Shown here: one piece after another, positions 1 to 12,034 of the stretch
How positions within the stretch are numbered: the first letter of the stretch is position 1
How the letters are laid out: every line of letters starts with the position of its first letter
The notes under the pieces: generated by a model
What the model saw: the letters and a program-made list of their open reading frames with translations, nothing else
Databases searched by the model: none
Told to the model about the DNA's origin: nothing
Made by a program: the position numbers and the translations under genes
From: Budorcas taxicolor
Lineage: Eukaryota > Chordata > Mammalia > Artiodactyla > Bovidae
Length of the DNA stretch: 64,000 bases
NCBI RefSeq assembly: GCF_023091745.1
Contig: NC_068910.1
Coordinates: 87,920,170 to 87,984,169, forward strand
Direction: 5' to 3'

Positions 1-779
1 CTGTGCAATCTTTAATCAAATAAGTAAATGCATTATTTATTGCCAAGGTTAAAGCACACATTCTCTTCATCTGGAATGCCAGTTCTGGAAGAAAACTTGT
101 CTAATAGTATATGAATCTGAAGAACGCTTTTACTTTTCATCATTCATATAGCGTTTAAAGATCTAAAGCCTGTCTTACTTCTTGTAGCATGTTTTCAGCA
201 AATATTTTTTTTAGAAATTACAGCTATTCTTATGCATATGAAATTAACCTCAATAAATAATTTATTTTTGTACCCTTCATGCAAATATAAAATTCTTGGC
301 CGAAACATTTTTAATCCTTTAATTTATTCTGCAAGCAACTTTGACAAGAAGTTGACTTTCAGTGGAGAATATTTCAAATGTCTGCTTGAGATTAAAACCT
401 TTCTTTTGATCAAAGAATCCCTATATTTCTAATGCTTAAGACACAAAGAATTAGATGTGACTTTGACCACTAAATAACTAAGTAAAATATACATCCTTAG
501 ATTGGGGTGTTTAGAGGAACAGGGCTTATAAGAATATCCAGGGGAGATCATGAAACTCAGTTAGAAAAAAAGAAAACAAATTATCGAGTTGTAATATATT
601 TTGTACATCAACATATGTTAATGAGCTATCATCTCAGTCAGAGACCTTTGACCACCATCATAAAATGTTAAAGTACTGCTTTTTAGTGACATTGGTATGA
701 GAACAGCTATCACAAACTTGGAACAAAAGAAGAACTTGAAGCAGAAGAGTAATAGAAACAACTTAGCCCAAATCCTAGT
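1..779. other. Unique AT-rich DNA, no gene seen
   Basis: I see no repeat family, long open frame or exon-like structure. The longest frame (232-432, 66 codons) has no recognisable motif and is what AT-rich noncoding DNA gives by chance. Confidence 0.5.
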
Positions 780-920
780 TTAGTTGCTAGTGGCAAACCT
801 TAGACAACCAATTAGCCTCCCATTTTCTCCTTTGCTTCAATTGTAAAGAATGAGTAACTAAACTCATCCTACTCTCTCCACAATTTTTGTGAGGAAGTTG
901 AGTAAATGTGAATTTTCATG
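780..920 (+). repeat. Probable MIR SINE fragment
   Basis: The order of a T/C-rich 'cctcccattttctcc' core, a 'ttgtaaagaatgagtaa' stretch and 'tgtgaggaagttgagtaaatg' follows the MIR core (toward 'tcatctgtaaaatgggg ... ttgtgaggattaaatga'). It is strongly diverged, as expected for a mammal-wide element, so the call is tentative. The next 220 bases up to 1143 show nothing. Confidence 0.45.
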
Positions 921-1143
921 GTAGCATATAATTATTTAGCTAGATTATCAAAAATTCCTTTAAAAATTAGCTCTCTGATTTGAAATAAATATTCCAATTA
1001 ATTCCATAAATCTATCTTGTCCAATTTTGTAATATTTTAGGTGATATGGCTACATCAGGGGGAAATAGAGCATCTAGATACTAAGGTATTAATTCTTGTA
1101 TACTTTTAGATTATTGAATTTTATAGCTTATGCATTCACAAGG

Positions 1144-1340
1144 AGCTTCCCAGAGGATCAGATAGTAAAGAATCTGCTTGCATGTGGGAGATCTGGGTTT
1201 GATCCCTGGGTTGGGAAGATACCCTGGAGGAGGGCATGGTAACACACTCTGGTATTCTTGCCTGCAAAATCCCATGGACAAAGGAGCCTGGTGGGTCCAT
1301 GGGGTCTCAAAGAGTCAGACATGACCAAGTGACAAAATAC
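1144..1340 (+). mobile_element. Bov-tA-type SINE
   Basis: The tRNA-derived head (from 1144, 'gcttcccagaggatcagatag') is followed by a B-box-like 'gggtttgatccctggg' and the BovA body ending in 'gagtcagacatgaccaagtgac'. Such SINEs are transcribed by RNA polymerase III and mobilised by LINE enzymes (family knowledge). Here the B box has lost its CpG, so the copy is old and probably silent. The minus-strand 62-codon frame inside it is not a gene. Confidence 0.9.
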
Positions 1341-1837
1341 ATGCATTCACAAAATAAGTTACTATATAAGGTCAGAAATCCTTCAACTTCTTCTATTTCA
1401 TAGAAAAAGATCTGTATAATTGAAAAATCCCACTGGTTCAGAGTACATTATAGAAAATAGCATGCTGAAATAAATATTTCTCTCATTTTTCTTTTGCTAG
1501 GTTATGAAAACAAGGCAAATAAAAGGAAAAGCAAAACTGTTCCATCCATAGAAAAATGATATTTATGGCCCAATGTTAGATGATTCACCTTCCTCATAGA
1601 AATGGAATATGATGCTAAGTCAGCTATATGTTTTTGTTTTTTCTGAGTCCCCTGTGGGTCCAACAAATGTTTAGAGAATAAATGCTTATCAAAAGGCTAT
1701 TTTGAGTAAAATACTTTAACAGCAAAAATTATTAAGATACACTTAGGCATTTGTAAGACAGTTATGAAATATGCATAGAAATGATCAGTAAAAAGCAAAA
1801 TGTGCTAAGTACTACAAAAGGAGAACATCAGATTGTT
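1341..1837. other. Unique AT-rich DNA, nothing recognised
   Basis: No repeat, open frame or regulatory motif that I can support. Confidence 0.5.
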
Positions 1838-2053
1838 TGCTGCTGCGGTTTAGTTGCAAAGTTATGTCACACAGTTTTGTGACTCCATGAACTGCCAGGC
1901 TTCTCTGTCCACAGGATTTCCCAGACAAGAATACTGGAGTGGGTTGTCATTTCCTTCTCTAGGGAGTCTTCCTGACCCAGGGATCAAACCCATGTCTCCT
2001 GTGTCTCCTTCTTGGCAGGAAGATTCTTTACCACTGAGCCACCTGGGAAGCCC
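1838..2053 (-). mobile_element. Bov-tA-type SINE, antisense
   Basis: Read on the minus strand it starts with the tRNA head (revcomp of 'ccacctgggaagccc' at 2039-2053) and ends in the CAG-like tail ('tgctgctgcgg' at 1838 on the plus strand). It is essentially full length. The plus-strand 86-codon frame at 1854-2114 is its shadow. Confidence 0.9.
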
Positions 2054-2751
2054 TACACCAGGTTATTATGGGAACACAAAATTAAAGTATTCTGGGATGA
2101 ATAAGAAGTTCTGAAAATGTTTTGGATGTTGACCAGGACTGTGTTTCAGTGGAGGACACAGTAAGGGAATGTTGGTGGGGCAGGAACACTAGACATCATG
2201 TTGAAGGAAAAGTAAAGAAAAAAAAAAAAGCCATAAATGAAAGTCCTTTTGAGAAGAAAACAAATTGTATTTTTGTGACCAGTTCAATTTGGTTGACTTG
2301 AAACAGACTGCCAGACATTTCTCCAGCATAGATAGGTTTATTTAGGATTAGCAGAGATTTGCAACTCAGTGTCTGCCACCTTGGTGACCCACATGCAGGT
2401 CCCATCACAGCCAGGGGAGGGGAGAAGCCACTTTCATAGAGGGGAGGAGGAAGCTGGGAGAGATAGGGTAAACAAAGAGTCTATCAATGGTTGAACCCTT
2501 GACTGGAAGCAAGAGGAGTCTTTCTTCTTCCTGTTAGACTCTTCTGTCTTCAAATGGCATGAGACCTCCCTCTTCTGATCTATTTCATTGAGGTTTCGTT
2601 TATTAATTTTTATAAAGGAGTATTCTCTTCCAAGAAAATTCCAGAAAAGTGAAACTCCATTTGATTATGTTAGGGATTAGCTAGACAGAAACTTGCATTT
2701 TAGATACATTTAGTACCTGTCATCATTTGTGTGAAATTAAAACTTGTAGAT
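2054..2751. other. Unassigned stretch; weak LTR-like look
   Basis: Holds an A-tract (about 2217-2229) and a G/A-rich part (2411-2470). The run from about 2320 to 2520 (a 'ggtttatttagg' like an antisense polyadenylation region, then 'ggggaggggagaagcc') has the feel of an antisense retroviral LTR. I cannot place its ends or family. No gene is visible. Confidence 0.35.
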
Positions 2752-2929
2752 CAGTGGCATTCAAAGTGCAGTGTCTGGGCCCAAAGCATCTGTGTGACAC
2801 TGAGACAAAAATTCGTGGACCCCTCCCCAGATCTACTGAATCAGAAACTCAGCATGTGGATCCCAGCAGCCCCTTTTGTAACAAGTACTCATGGTAACTC
2901 CATTGCACATTTTAGTTAGAAAATCACTG
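2752..2929 (+). mobile_element. MER5A-like hAT DNA transposon relic
   Basis: It begins 'cagtggcattcaaagtg' and ends 'aaaatcactg', imperfect terminal inverted repeats of the MER5/Charlie type. In between is the typical core 'cagatctactgaatcagaaactc' (shown split: 'ccagatctactgaatc', 'agaaactcagcatgtgg'). Length (178 bp) fits MER5A. It is non-autonomous, with no transposase. The 62-codon frame over it is incidental. Confidence 0.85.
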
Positions 2930-3475
2930 AGTAGACAAACAGCCCAAGCCTTGCAAGTCTGTCTGGTACTAACTATGGTAGCCCATTAAATGGGGCTCCT
3001 GTAGTACTAGCTTTGTTCATCCTATTTAAAATTCAGTGACATGAAATGATGGCAAATGAGAGGATACAGCTTTGTATACAAGGCCCATGAGGTAATCTAT
3101 TTTCAAGCCTTCTGACTAGAGGACACAACTCCATGTTTAAAAAAAAAAAACATAAAATATTGATATGAGAAAACCTATGTGTCAGGGATTATTCCAGATA
3201 CTTTCCATGTGCTATATCATTGAGTACACCTACATTTCCAAATATCAAGAAAAATCATCTTAAATCTGCATGACACCACATGATAGTATACAGTTATAAA
3301 ACCATATGATCAAAAAGCAAGATGCAAAACTGTACACAGAATGAACTGTCAACTTTGTTAAAATAAATACAATAATAGAGACAAGAGTAAAATTATTTAG
3401 CAAAGGATGCATAAAGCTGATTAACTCACCTTTGGTAGGTTTAGAGGCAATTATATAATAGTAGTCATTTTGTAT
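2930..3475. other. Unique AT-rich DNA
   Basis: Contains an A-run at about 3139-3150. No other structure recognised. Confidence 0.5.
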
Positions 3476-3690
3476 GGGTTTCCCAGGTAGCACTAGTGGG
3501 AAACAACCTGCCTGCTAATGACAGAGGCCTAAGAGACATGGATTCGATACCTGGGTCAGGATGATTCCCTGGAGGAGGGCATGGCAACCCTCTGCAGTAT
3601 TCTCTCCCAGAGAATTCCATGGACAGAGGAGCCTGGCAGGCTACAGTACATAGGGTAGCAAAGAGTTGTACCTGACTGCACCAAGTTAGC
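3476..3690 (+). mobile_element. Bov-tA-type SINE
   Basis: The tRNA-like head has a small internal extension ('gctaatgacagaggcctaagagacatgg' region, about 3511-3540) before the BovA body. The body ends near 'ctgactgcaccaagttag'. Divergence is moderate. The minus-strand 75-codon frame here is a shadow. Confidence 0.88.
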
Positions 3691-3804
3691 ACACATGCAC
3701 AGTAATTTTATATATTTTGTATGTTATATAAATTAAAATTGTATATCATTTTAAAATAATACTGTTATTTGAGTATACCATATTCTAGCATTTAACAAGG
3801 TAGT

Positions 3805-3960
3805 TTCTAGAGGCTGACTACATGGTATAAATTCTGTCCCCATCCCTTTCTAATTGCGTGAACTTTAATATTTGAACATCTTAGTTTCCTCATCAAGTAA
3901 GTGGTAATAAAAGTGTTTACCTTAAATGAGAAACAAAATGAGTTAAACTATTTGAAGAGA
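3805..3960 (+). repeat. MIR SINE
   Basis: The MIR core order is readable: 'gaggctgactacatggt', then 'aattgcgtgaactttaa', then 'cttagtttcctcatca' and 'aatgagttaaac' (toward 'tcagtttcctcatctgtaaa ... gagttaa'). Diverged and 5' incomplete. The flanks 3691-3804 and 3961-4224 show nothing else. Confidence 0.6.
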
Positions 3961-4224
3961 ATATAAAGGTGATACGTATTATAATTAATAAATATTGTAT
4001 CTAATAAAATTCTTTTACTTTCATGTCGATATAAAAATTCTGTTAAGGTTACATAAGGATGAAACTATTTCAGCCTGAAAATGTTGACACTGCAAAGACA
4101 AATTCTCTAATAAGAAAACAGTAAAGCAACACCATGCAGATTAGTTAGTGTTCCATGACCAGCATTTAGTAACAACATAAAGCTTCACCTATTAAAACAA
4201 AACCAAACAAAACATATTGCTGTC

Positions 4225-5420
4225 CAGTTCAATGAATTAGAGTAGCTGAGAGGAAGGTGAATTTTCATTCCATTATGACTAGGGGATGTTTTATGGAGTC
4301 AAGTTCAGGGGCATTTCTTGGACGATATATCTTGGGCCCTGTAACAGTTTACAGTAAGATGGAGAGCACAGGTATTTAATTGCTGAGATATGGTCCAGGC
4401 AAAGTATGAACATTTAAGAGGTTATTCATACAGCAGTGTGTAGAGTTGTGGCTGCTTATAATGGCAGACTTGTCTGTGTTTGCCAGTTCTAATTGCTGTT
4501 GATCTTGCCCAGACTACCAAGGAATTTGGTGATCAAGGTTAGGGAATCTGTAGTCGGTGAAAGAGAGAATGTGACTTTTAGAAATGTTAATAAGGCAAGA
4601 GTTTGTTTGTAAAGAGCAACAGGAAAGCATGATTAGATTACAGAAGACCTGGGAGGCTAGGAACGAAAAAGGGAGGACTGGTATGAAAAGAATAAAAGAG
4701 TTGTGAGATCTTGTTAATAACAACAAAGGCTGATAGAATTTATTACCTGCATATAAATGTATAGGAAAAAGAGCAGTCAGAATGTTGTCTGGGGGCATAG
4801 TGGAAATTCTGAGAATCAGGAGAGTAAGAGAAGAGAACAATTAGAGAGGACGTTAAGTTCGATTTTAGATTAGTCTGGGATGACAGCAGGATATGGTGAA
4901 AGTAGCTTTGCCACAGATGGAAATGCTGATGTGAAGTTCTAGATAAGAGTGGTATCTGAGTCATCACATAGAAGTAATACTCAAAATCTCAGAGCTAGAA
5001 GAAAAGGGGAAACCTAGAAGCAGAAGATTAAATGAAAGCGCTCAGGTTTAGAGAAAGTGGTGAAAGAGAAACCATTTGCGGTGGCAGGAATATGGGCTGA
5101 TGTGTCATTAGGAGGTAATGTGGTAAGTGTGGAAGAGGGGGTCATTTTTTTAAAGGAGAAAATATGGGGAAAGAGAGGTTTGATGAAGAATATCAAATAC
5201 TGCAGAGAGCTCATAGTCTGCTAAAATTCAAAGGGCCTCAGGGTTAGCCATTGTGAGGTCATTATTATTGTAAAATATAAAGTAATTGGTGATCATAAAA
5301 TGTAGAGGTGAGAGGAGTGTATGAAGATGTTTAAACACAGGAGAGAAGTGAGTGCACTCAGTAAAGGAAGAATGTAGTGGACAAAAACATATGTTAAAGT
5401 GTATGGGAGAAAGAGAGGCT
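4225..5420. repeat. Ancient purine-rich mammalian repeat, family not named
   Basis: The plus strand is conspicuously G/A-rich for about 1.2 kb. Phrases such as 'atcaaatactgcagagagctcatag' (5187-5211, given in part) and 'tgtgaggtcattatt' resemble a widespread old mammalian repeat. Similar text occurs at 10080-10660 and 57755-58135. The purine bias produces several minus-strand open frames of 66-108 codons (4514-5214) with low-complexity, Ser/Leu-rich translations; I do not regard them as genes. The end points are approximate. Confidence 0.35.
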
Positions 5421-5599
5421 AGGTCCAGAAAAATAATTTCTGGTTCAGAAGCAAGCAGCTAGGAAGGGAAATCACGTTTACTGTTGCATTATTATCAGCA
5501 TAATAAGAGGAAAACTTGTATTCCAGGATTTTGAATGGTAAGTGCACATGAGGAATTGAGAGTAGCTATACTTTGAGGTAACTAACATGGAAGTGTTAT

Positions 5600-5816
5600 T
5601 GTTTAGACACTAAGTCGTGTCGGACTCTTTGCTACCCCATGGACAGTAGCCCACCAGACTCCTTTGTCCATGGGATTTCCCAGACGGTAATACTGGAGAG
5701 GGTTGCCATTCCCTTCTCCAGATCTTCCCGATTCCCCAGATATTGAACCTGTGTCTCCAGCATCGGCAGGCAGATTTTTTTTTTTTTTTTTAACCACTGA
5801 GCCACCAGCGAAGCCC
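5600..5816 (-). mobile_element. Bov-tA-type SINE with internal T17 tract, antisense
   Basis: The BovA body (5607-5740) and tRNA head (ending 'gagccaccagcgaagccc') are both present. Between them, where 'ggttctttacc' is usual, there is a run of 17 T (about 5775-5791), so the minus strand carries a long A-run inside the tRNA-like part. The A-run presumably grew by slippage after insertion. Confidence 0.9.
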
Positions 5817-6450
5817 AATGTGGAAGTATTACTGAGGGTTAAATCCATTAATAAAAGAACTTTCTAAAAGTCAAAATACTGTTAACTACAGCAGACAATT
5901 CAATTTTCAATTTATATGGCTTGCCCAGTAATCCCATTAACTAATTCATATGCAATTTGGAAAAATGATGTCTTAAGTAGTTACAATCATTGTATTATGT
6001 TTATTATATAAATATTTCTAATATTTTCAATGCCTTGAGTTTAATTTCACAAATGACTTCTTGCAAACGTTAGTATGTTTTATAGTTCTGTAGTGTAAAT
6101 AAGAATTAATTTTTGAGAAACTCATATATTGTAGGTATATTTACTTTTAGTAACTTTTTAGTCTTAATTTATATAATATTTTTCCAATAGCACAAGGAAA
6201 GAATTTGTTGATTTCATGCATATACACAGATATGGATTTATACAGATGGACTATCTGATAAATCAATAATAGCTCTGTTATCTTTGTGGTGCCTTAGCAT
6301 ATTTCTTGATTATATCCTTATAATCTGAATAAAGAATAACAAGTGAAATGATGGTCTTTTTCACAGTAGCTGAAAACATTGTTTAAGTCTTAACGTATGT
6401 TTTACACTTGGGAAAAGAGTAGGTTGCCATTTCCTCCTTCAGAGGAACTG
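5817..6450. other. Unique AT-rich DNA
   Basis: No repeat or gene recognised. Low-complexity TA-rich patches occur near 5995-6180. Confidence 0.5.
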
Positions 6451-6790
6451 TGTATCTTAGTCTGTTCACATTGCTCTAACAGAGTATCACAGGCTGGGTA
6501 GCTTATAAACCAAAGGCATTTATTGCTCACAGTTCTAGAGCCTAGAAGTTCAAGATCCTGGATCTGGCATGGTGAAATGGGGATCCTCTTTTGAATCACA
6601 TGCTTCTGTCATGTGGCAGGAGGGACTATGGAGCTCTCTTGAGCCTTTATAAGGACAGTAATCACCTTCAAGTGGGCTCCACCCTCATGAGTGAAGTGCC
6701 TCCTGAAGGCCACACCTGGTAATGCCATCACCATTGGGGGTTAGGACATCAGCATATGAGTTTTGGGAAGATACATTCAGACCAGCACGG
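6451..6790 (-). mobile_element. MaLR (MLT1/MST-type) LTR, antisense
   Basis: The plus strand reads 'cttagtctgttcacattgc' and 'aacagagtatcacagg', then 'tgggctccaccctcatgag', 'taatgccatcacc' and 'ggttaggacatcagcatatg'. This is the reverse complement of a MaLR LTR of the mammalian ERVL-MaLR class. It is a solo, degraded LTR with no internal region visible next to it. Both ends are approximate. Confidence 0.85.
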
Positions 6791-7789
6791 TCATAGATTG
6801 TTTTGTTCTAATTGGGTATGATAAATGAATATTGGTAAATTAGGTAAATAAGATTTGCTCAGATACAAATTTAATTAAAACCATTTGTACCAACCTAACA
6901 GTTTGTTGACCTTTCCCTAGATAATTTCCTAAGATCAAATACCTTTTCAGATTATTTATATAAAAATAAATAGCACATGTAAATGGTTAAGATATTTACA
7001 TATTTGAAGAGAAATGTTATCTACCCCTTATTTATAACTACTAAGAAATTTCAGAAGTCCCTGTTTAAATTATTTTTAAATGTACTTCTCCATTTATCAG
7101 AGTTTTCACATTATTCACCTGCTGCTACTTACTAACATTTACTTTTGTCAATATGCCCCCTTAACATCAACAGCTATAAAAATGATGTGGCTTAGAAAAT
7201 TACTCATCTTCTCTGATGTATTCTCAATAAAGAGGGGGAGGCTAACATGACTATAAGAGGTTCCTGTGTAAAGATTACACTGAGATTGTTGGTGAATCTG
7301 TGGTTAACAACTGATTAGCACAAACTAGCTAAACAGTGAAATTCCCTCTGACTATACTTAGAAAAGGCAATTAGTAATATAAGACAGGAAGTAGAATTAA
7401 TCTGACTTTTAAATAACAAGGAGGCTTTTTTCTTGTTGGGCACAAGCTGGAGGCTGTGCTAAAGACCACCTAAACAGCTCGGGGCCATGAAACACTAAAT
7501 GCTACTTTGCAATTGTGAAAATCAGTACTGAATAGCAACTCTGAGTGTATATCATATAGAAGCACCATTGTCAAAGTAATGGGGATTTATAGCTGTTGTA
7601 TGTGAGTTTTCCATGGAAACATGGGGACTATCTCAAGATCTGTACAGATGGGGAGATGAGAAACACAAACTGTAAAAGTTAAATGATTAAAAAAAAACAC
7701 TTGATACTTAAAATTTACATGTTGTATGTGTTATGATCTAGTAACCCCAAAGAAATGTCTACGTGTTTTCAAAATAAAAATGTATTGGA
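6791..7789. other. Unique sequence, no gene seen
   Basis: Nothing recognised. A short purine-rich patch lies near 7230-7260 and an A-run near 7690. Nothing suggests an exon. Confidence 0.5.
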
Positions 7790-8218
7790 ATGTTTGTGTC
7801 TACAGTATTCTAATAGCAACATGTTGGAAGCCACTCAAATTCCCAGCAGAAGTGGGCACATAACTAACATTGCTAAAATAATGATACTAAAATATCATTG
7901 CACATTCAGGTAATGTAATACTATAGGGCAATAAGAATGGGTTACAACCATAGGCAGCAATATGGATGACTCTCACAGGTAGAAAGTTGAGTAAGAGACG
8001 TTGGATATTAATGTAAAAAACACACATCTGCATAATTTCATTTGTATAAGGTAGAAATGTATGACTGGAAGTGGCAAAAAGGGAGTTTCTAGGTCACTGA
8101 TAATATTTCATTTCTTGACTTTTGGATGTCTGAGTATGTTCTGTTTGTGGAGACCGGTGAGCTGTACACTTACATGTTCATTTTTCTGAAAATATATTAC
8201 ACATCAATAAAAATTTTT
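7790..8218 (+). mobile_element. L1 3' end (old L1M-type)
   Basis: The plus strand carries the end of L1 ORF2 and the 3' UTR. A 'taatagcaacatgttggaagcc' stretch opens it. 'gcaataagaatgggttacaacc' and 'gatgactctcacagg' follow. The close is 'gagctgtacacttacatg', then 'acatcaataaaaattttt', a typical L1 polyadenylation end. It is strongly 5' truncated. Confidence 0.8.
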
Positions 8219-8935
8219 AAATCAATTTTTATTACACAAAGTAGGATTTTCATTCACAGTAAAAATCTCACATCCAAGGAGCTTCCCGTTGTGATGGAGA
8301 ACATTGTAAGACATAGACTACACAGTATATGAGAGGAATTAGAAACGATGGACTCAGGAGGAACAGCAGAGGCAGAAAGTTCACATACCACTTTCATGAA
8401 AAGCCTTAGCCACACACTATGGAATGGCTACTTCATACTGTAGACTGGGGTGACTGAAGATATATTAGCTATATGGCATGATTTTAGTTGGTTGCCTCTA
8501 AAGTTACTCTACCTTTACCTGTTGGTAAGAGTTCTCCTCCTATAGTTTAGTTTATGTGTTTTCAATTATTCCTGCTTGCTTTACAGAACGTTGCATTAAA
8601 TAACTCTTGCATGTACTATTAAATAATTGCGAATTACTTTTGTGCCTAGAATTATATGATATGGTCAGCAGCAACCATTTAAAAAAATATGGTAATAAAC
8701 AACAAATCAAAGATTAATGAAACTAAATCTTGCCTGACCTCACTCGGTCTTGCAATAATGTCTGGCAGTATAAGAGAAATTTAGGTTCTGAAGTAGCCAG
8801 ATAACAAATTAGAAGATACGTCCAAATATGCACTAAGTAGGTAGCTAAGCAATGAATTTGAAGAAAAAAATGTATATGTATATGTGTATGTATAGTCATA
8901 TTTTGTGCTTTTTAGAATCGTTGCTCTCAAATTAC
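8219..8935. other. Unique AT-rich DNA
   Basis: No family recognised; a short TATG-rich patch lies at about 8868-8896. Confidence 0.5.
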
Positions 8936-9200
8936 CCTTATTTTTTTAAAAATTAATTTTGTATATGGGTTATAGCTGATTAACAATTTTGTGATAATTT
9001 CAGGTGAACAGAAAAGGGACTCAGTCATATGTATATCCATTCTCCTCTAAACACCCCTCCCATCCAGGCTGCTGTATAACATTGAGCAGAACTACATGCG
9101 TTATATAGTAGGCCCTTGTTGGCTATCCATTTTAAATATAGCAGTGTGTACAGGTCCATCCCAAACTCTCTAACTATCCCTTTCAGATTTCCCATATAGA
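8936..9200 (-). mobile_element. L1 3' UTR fragment, antisense
   Basis: The plus strand shows an antisense artiodactyl-type L1 3' UTR: 'ggctgctgtataacattgag' (about 9068), 'ctatccattttaaatatagc' (9122) and 'agtgtgtacaggtccatccc'. The 67-codon minus-strand frame at 9025-9228 lies in the UTR and is not coding. Confidence 0.8.
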
Positions 9201-9457
9201 ACATTAATGAAAGGGTAAGCCATTGCATATAAAAGTGTTGAGGTGCATATGTGTAGTTGGTTTTCAGTTGATAAGATGGAGAAGCAAAATTGTCATAAGA
9301 CAGAGTTAGAAACTCCTCCCTTTTGAAGATGCATAAAAATATTTTTGCACCACTAGCAAGTCTCTCTATAAGCTATATTTTATACCACTTAGATACATTT
9401 TAGGATAACTTAAAATTTAAGGAAATGGATGTATCTGAAGATCTGAGTAGAAATATG

Positions 9458-9598
9458 CTGCTGCTGCTGCTGCTGCTGCTAAGTTGCTTCAGTTGTGTCC
9501 GACTCTGTGCGACCCCACAGAGGCAGCCCACCAGGCTCCCCCGTCCCTGGGATTCTCTAGACAAGAACACTGGAGTGGGTTTCCATTTCCTTCTCCAA
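9458..9598 (-). mobile_element. Bov-A SINE monomer with clear target duplication
   Basis: A single BovA unit whose tail is the (CTG) run at 9458-9480 on the plus strand. It is flanked by a perfect 10-bp target-site duplication 'tagaaatatg' at 9448-9457 and 9599-9608. The clean duplication and modest divergence point to a fairly recent insertion. The trinucleotide run belongs to the element and is not a separate microsatellite. Confidence 0.93.
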
Positions 9599-9608
9599 TA
9601 GAAATATG

Positions 9609-10079
9609 TTAGTTACAGTTTAAGCAGAATCAATAAATATTCACAATAAAGACATTTGAAATAATGAAGTTGTCACGTTGATATATACACTGTAGCATGT
9701 AGTATGGGCTCTTTTCAAAGGTCTAAAAAGGTAAGAATTGATAAAGATGGATCACATTATATATTTTTCCTGTTATAGATTATTTCCACAATTTCTTTCT
9801 TGTTACAGTTTTAGTAGCAGTGAGACATTCTTGTACACAGCCACAAAGATTCCGAAAGCTCTGAGTAAATCATTGGGGTTACTTTAACAATTTCTCATTG
9901 GATTTATCAGTTTAGAGATACTGTCTTAAGATCAATATTGTTGAAAGATGATTATACTGTTGAGAAATTATAAAAGAAAGTGAGAAATACAACATTGTGT
10001 GATATATATTCCAATTTCTGAAAAAAATCGATATCTTACACATAAAAACAGTTTGTAAGACCGCAAAATCAGCAACGGT
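9609..10079. other. Unique AT-rich DNA
   Basis: Nothing recognised. Confidence 0.5.
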
Positions 10080-10660
10080 TTTAGCTGAGGGTTACTAGAG
10101 AAAACGTGAAGCTGAGACCAAGAAGAAACAAGTAGGTGATATTCAGATATTTCGAGAAGGACAAAGTGGATCAAACTGATCAAAGTGATCAACTGAATTC
10201 AGATCATTTGTTGAAGATAAATCCAGTAATGTAAGGATTTGAAAGTGACACTGGATTTAGCAGTGCACTTGTCATTGATGACATTGATAAAGAAGTTTCA
10301 ATGAAATTAGGGAAATTGAATCAGACTAGAAAGATAGGTTCAAGAGAACCATGGCAAAGAAAACAGAGGTGTGAATAGAGTGAAAATTTTCAAGAAATGT
10401 CATTAGGAGAGGAGAGATGTGGGATAGTAACTAGTAAGGAATAAAAGGATGATTGAAACCTTTTGGAGAAAGTGGGAAAGTTTGTAGATATAAATGGTAT
10501 ATAACATATTGTCATATATAATGACCTTGCATATTTAGCTATATGCTAATTATCTTATCTACTAGAAAGACAGGAGAAATGCTAAGACAATTTCTTTGAA
10601 TATGTAGGGAGAAAAGGATCAGGATCCAGGGTGGAACTTAAGATAGGTGTCCTATAGATG
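10080..10660. repeat. Second copy of the ancient purine-rich repeat
   Basis: A G/A-rich plus strand with 'agagaaccatggcaaagaaaac', 'ggagaggagagatgtggg' and 'ggataaaagg'-like text recalls the element at 4225-5420. Family and ends are uncertain. No coding capacity. From 10661 to 11806 I see only unique AT-rich DNA. Confidence 0.35.
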
Positions 10661-11818
10661 ATGAAATTTATAACTGACTATTATTCAGTTAAGTGACTAT
10701 AAATGGTAAATAATTCTGAGGACAGGGTCCTACACACTCTAATGAGAGCATGTTAAAATTCTCTTATGATACATAGTTTTAAGAGTTATTAATGAAGACT
10801 GAGGACAGAATTTGTGTGAAAATGCCTTGCCTGTTGGATGTCTAAAATAAAGCGAGTGCTTCCTGTGTTTCTTTCTTCCCATCAACTTACATGTTCATTT
10901 CATCTTATGAGCCATGAAGTCCTAAAAATCAAATCAAGAGCCTTAACACACACATTTTACTTCGCAAGTCTTGAAAGTTATACTTTTTTTCTGTCAAATT
11001 CTTAATTGCTTCAAAAGTAGAAGTTTTGTACAGATTGATGTTGATATCCTTTAATCCAGAATTTGCAATGTGGGTCATTTAATCCTGTCTTGAGTCACAT
11101 AGTGTTGTTTGTCACATGGTTTTTCAAGATATTCTATTTCCTAAACATATTCATAGAAACATTAACAGAAAGCTATAAATGTTGAATAATCTTATTAATA
11201 AAATTTTTAAAGTTACAAAGGTTTAAAGTTTTATAAGCTTGTCTAACCTTTAAAATAGATAGTTCTAAATTATCATTGGCCAGAGGAAAGATCACATAAA
11301 TTGAAATCTTATCTTTTCAAATTTCCAGATTACACAGGGCAAAGGCCTTTGTCATTATGGACTTAAGTTTTGATAAAGTACTTACATCTCTTAGGAAATG
11401 AAATCTCAGAATCCTGAAGTAGATGAGCTGTAGGAATATGTGGAACATTATCTTCCCCTCTTCCATCTGCTTTCATAAGAATGCCACCTCTTAAAAAGAG
11501 AAAATACTTAAATATTTTTGGTTGTCAAAATCAACCAAATGTTATTTATTCAATTAAGTGTCCATGAGAATTTTTGAATGTGATTTTTAATGCAACCTAA
11601 ATATATATGTCGTTACAATTTTTCCTGGTCAGTATGCATCTTCACACTTACTTTTGAACTTGTAAGCACTGTGGTACAATGAATAAAAATGGATGAGAAA
11701 AGTTTTGTCTCAGATCTCCTTATATTATTTTTGAACATCTTCCAAGCATAAGTACCCTTGGATATGGAAGAAGACATAGCTTATTTTCACATGAAATATG
11801 GTGAATTTCTCTATTCAA

Positions 11819-12022
11819 GTCTTCCCTGGTGGCTCAGAGGTTAAAGCATCTGCCTCCAATGTGGGAGACCCGGGTTCGATCCCTGAGTCGGGAAGATCCC
11901 CTGGAGAAGGAAATGGCAATCCACTCCAGTATTCTTGCCTGGAGAATCCCATGGACGGAGAAGCCTAGTAGGTTACAGTCCATGGGGTCGCAAAGAGTCG
12001 GACACAACTGAGCGACTTCACC
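11819..12022 (+). mobile_element. Young Bov-tA-type SINE
   Basis: Full length and close to consensus, with the CpGs of the polymerase III B box kept ('gggttcgatccc', 11871-11882). A perfect 12-bp target duplication 'ttctctattcaa' flanks it at 11807-11818 and 12023-12034. It is one of the least decayed SINEs here. The 60- and 66-codon frames over it are artefacts. Confidence 0.95.
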
Positions 12023-12034
12023 TTCTCTATTCAA

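Noticed and set aside
4514..5214. Cluster of minus-strand frames of 66-108 codons
   Set aside because: Explained by the purine bias of the plus strand, which suppresses stops on the minus strand; translations are low complexity.
11819..12022. tRNA genes suggested by B-box motifs
   Set aside because: The motifs belong to tRNA-derived SINE heads; no cloverleaf with a proper acceptor stem can be formed by eye.
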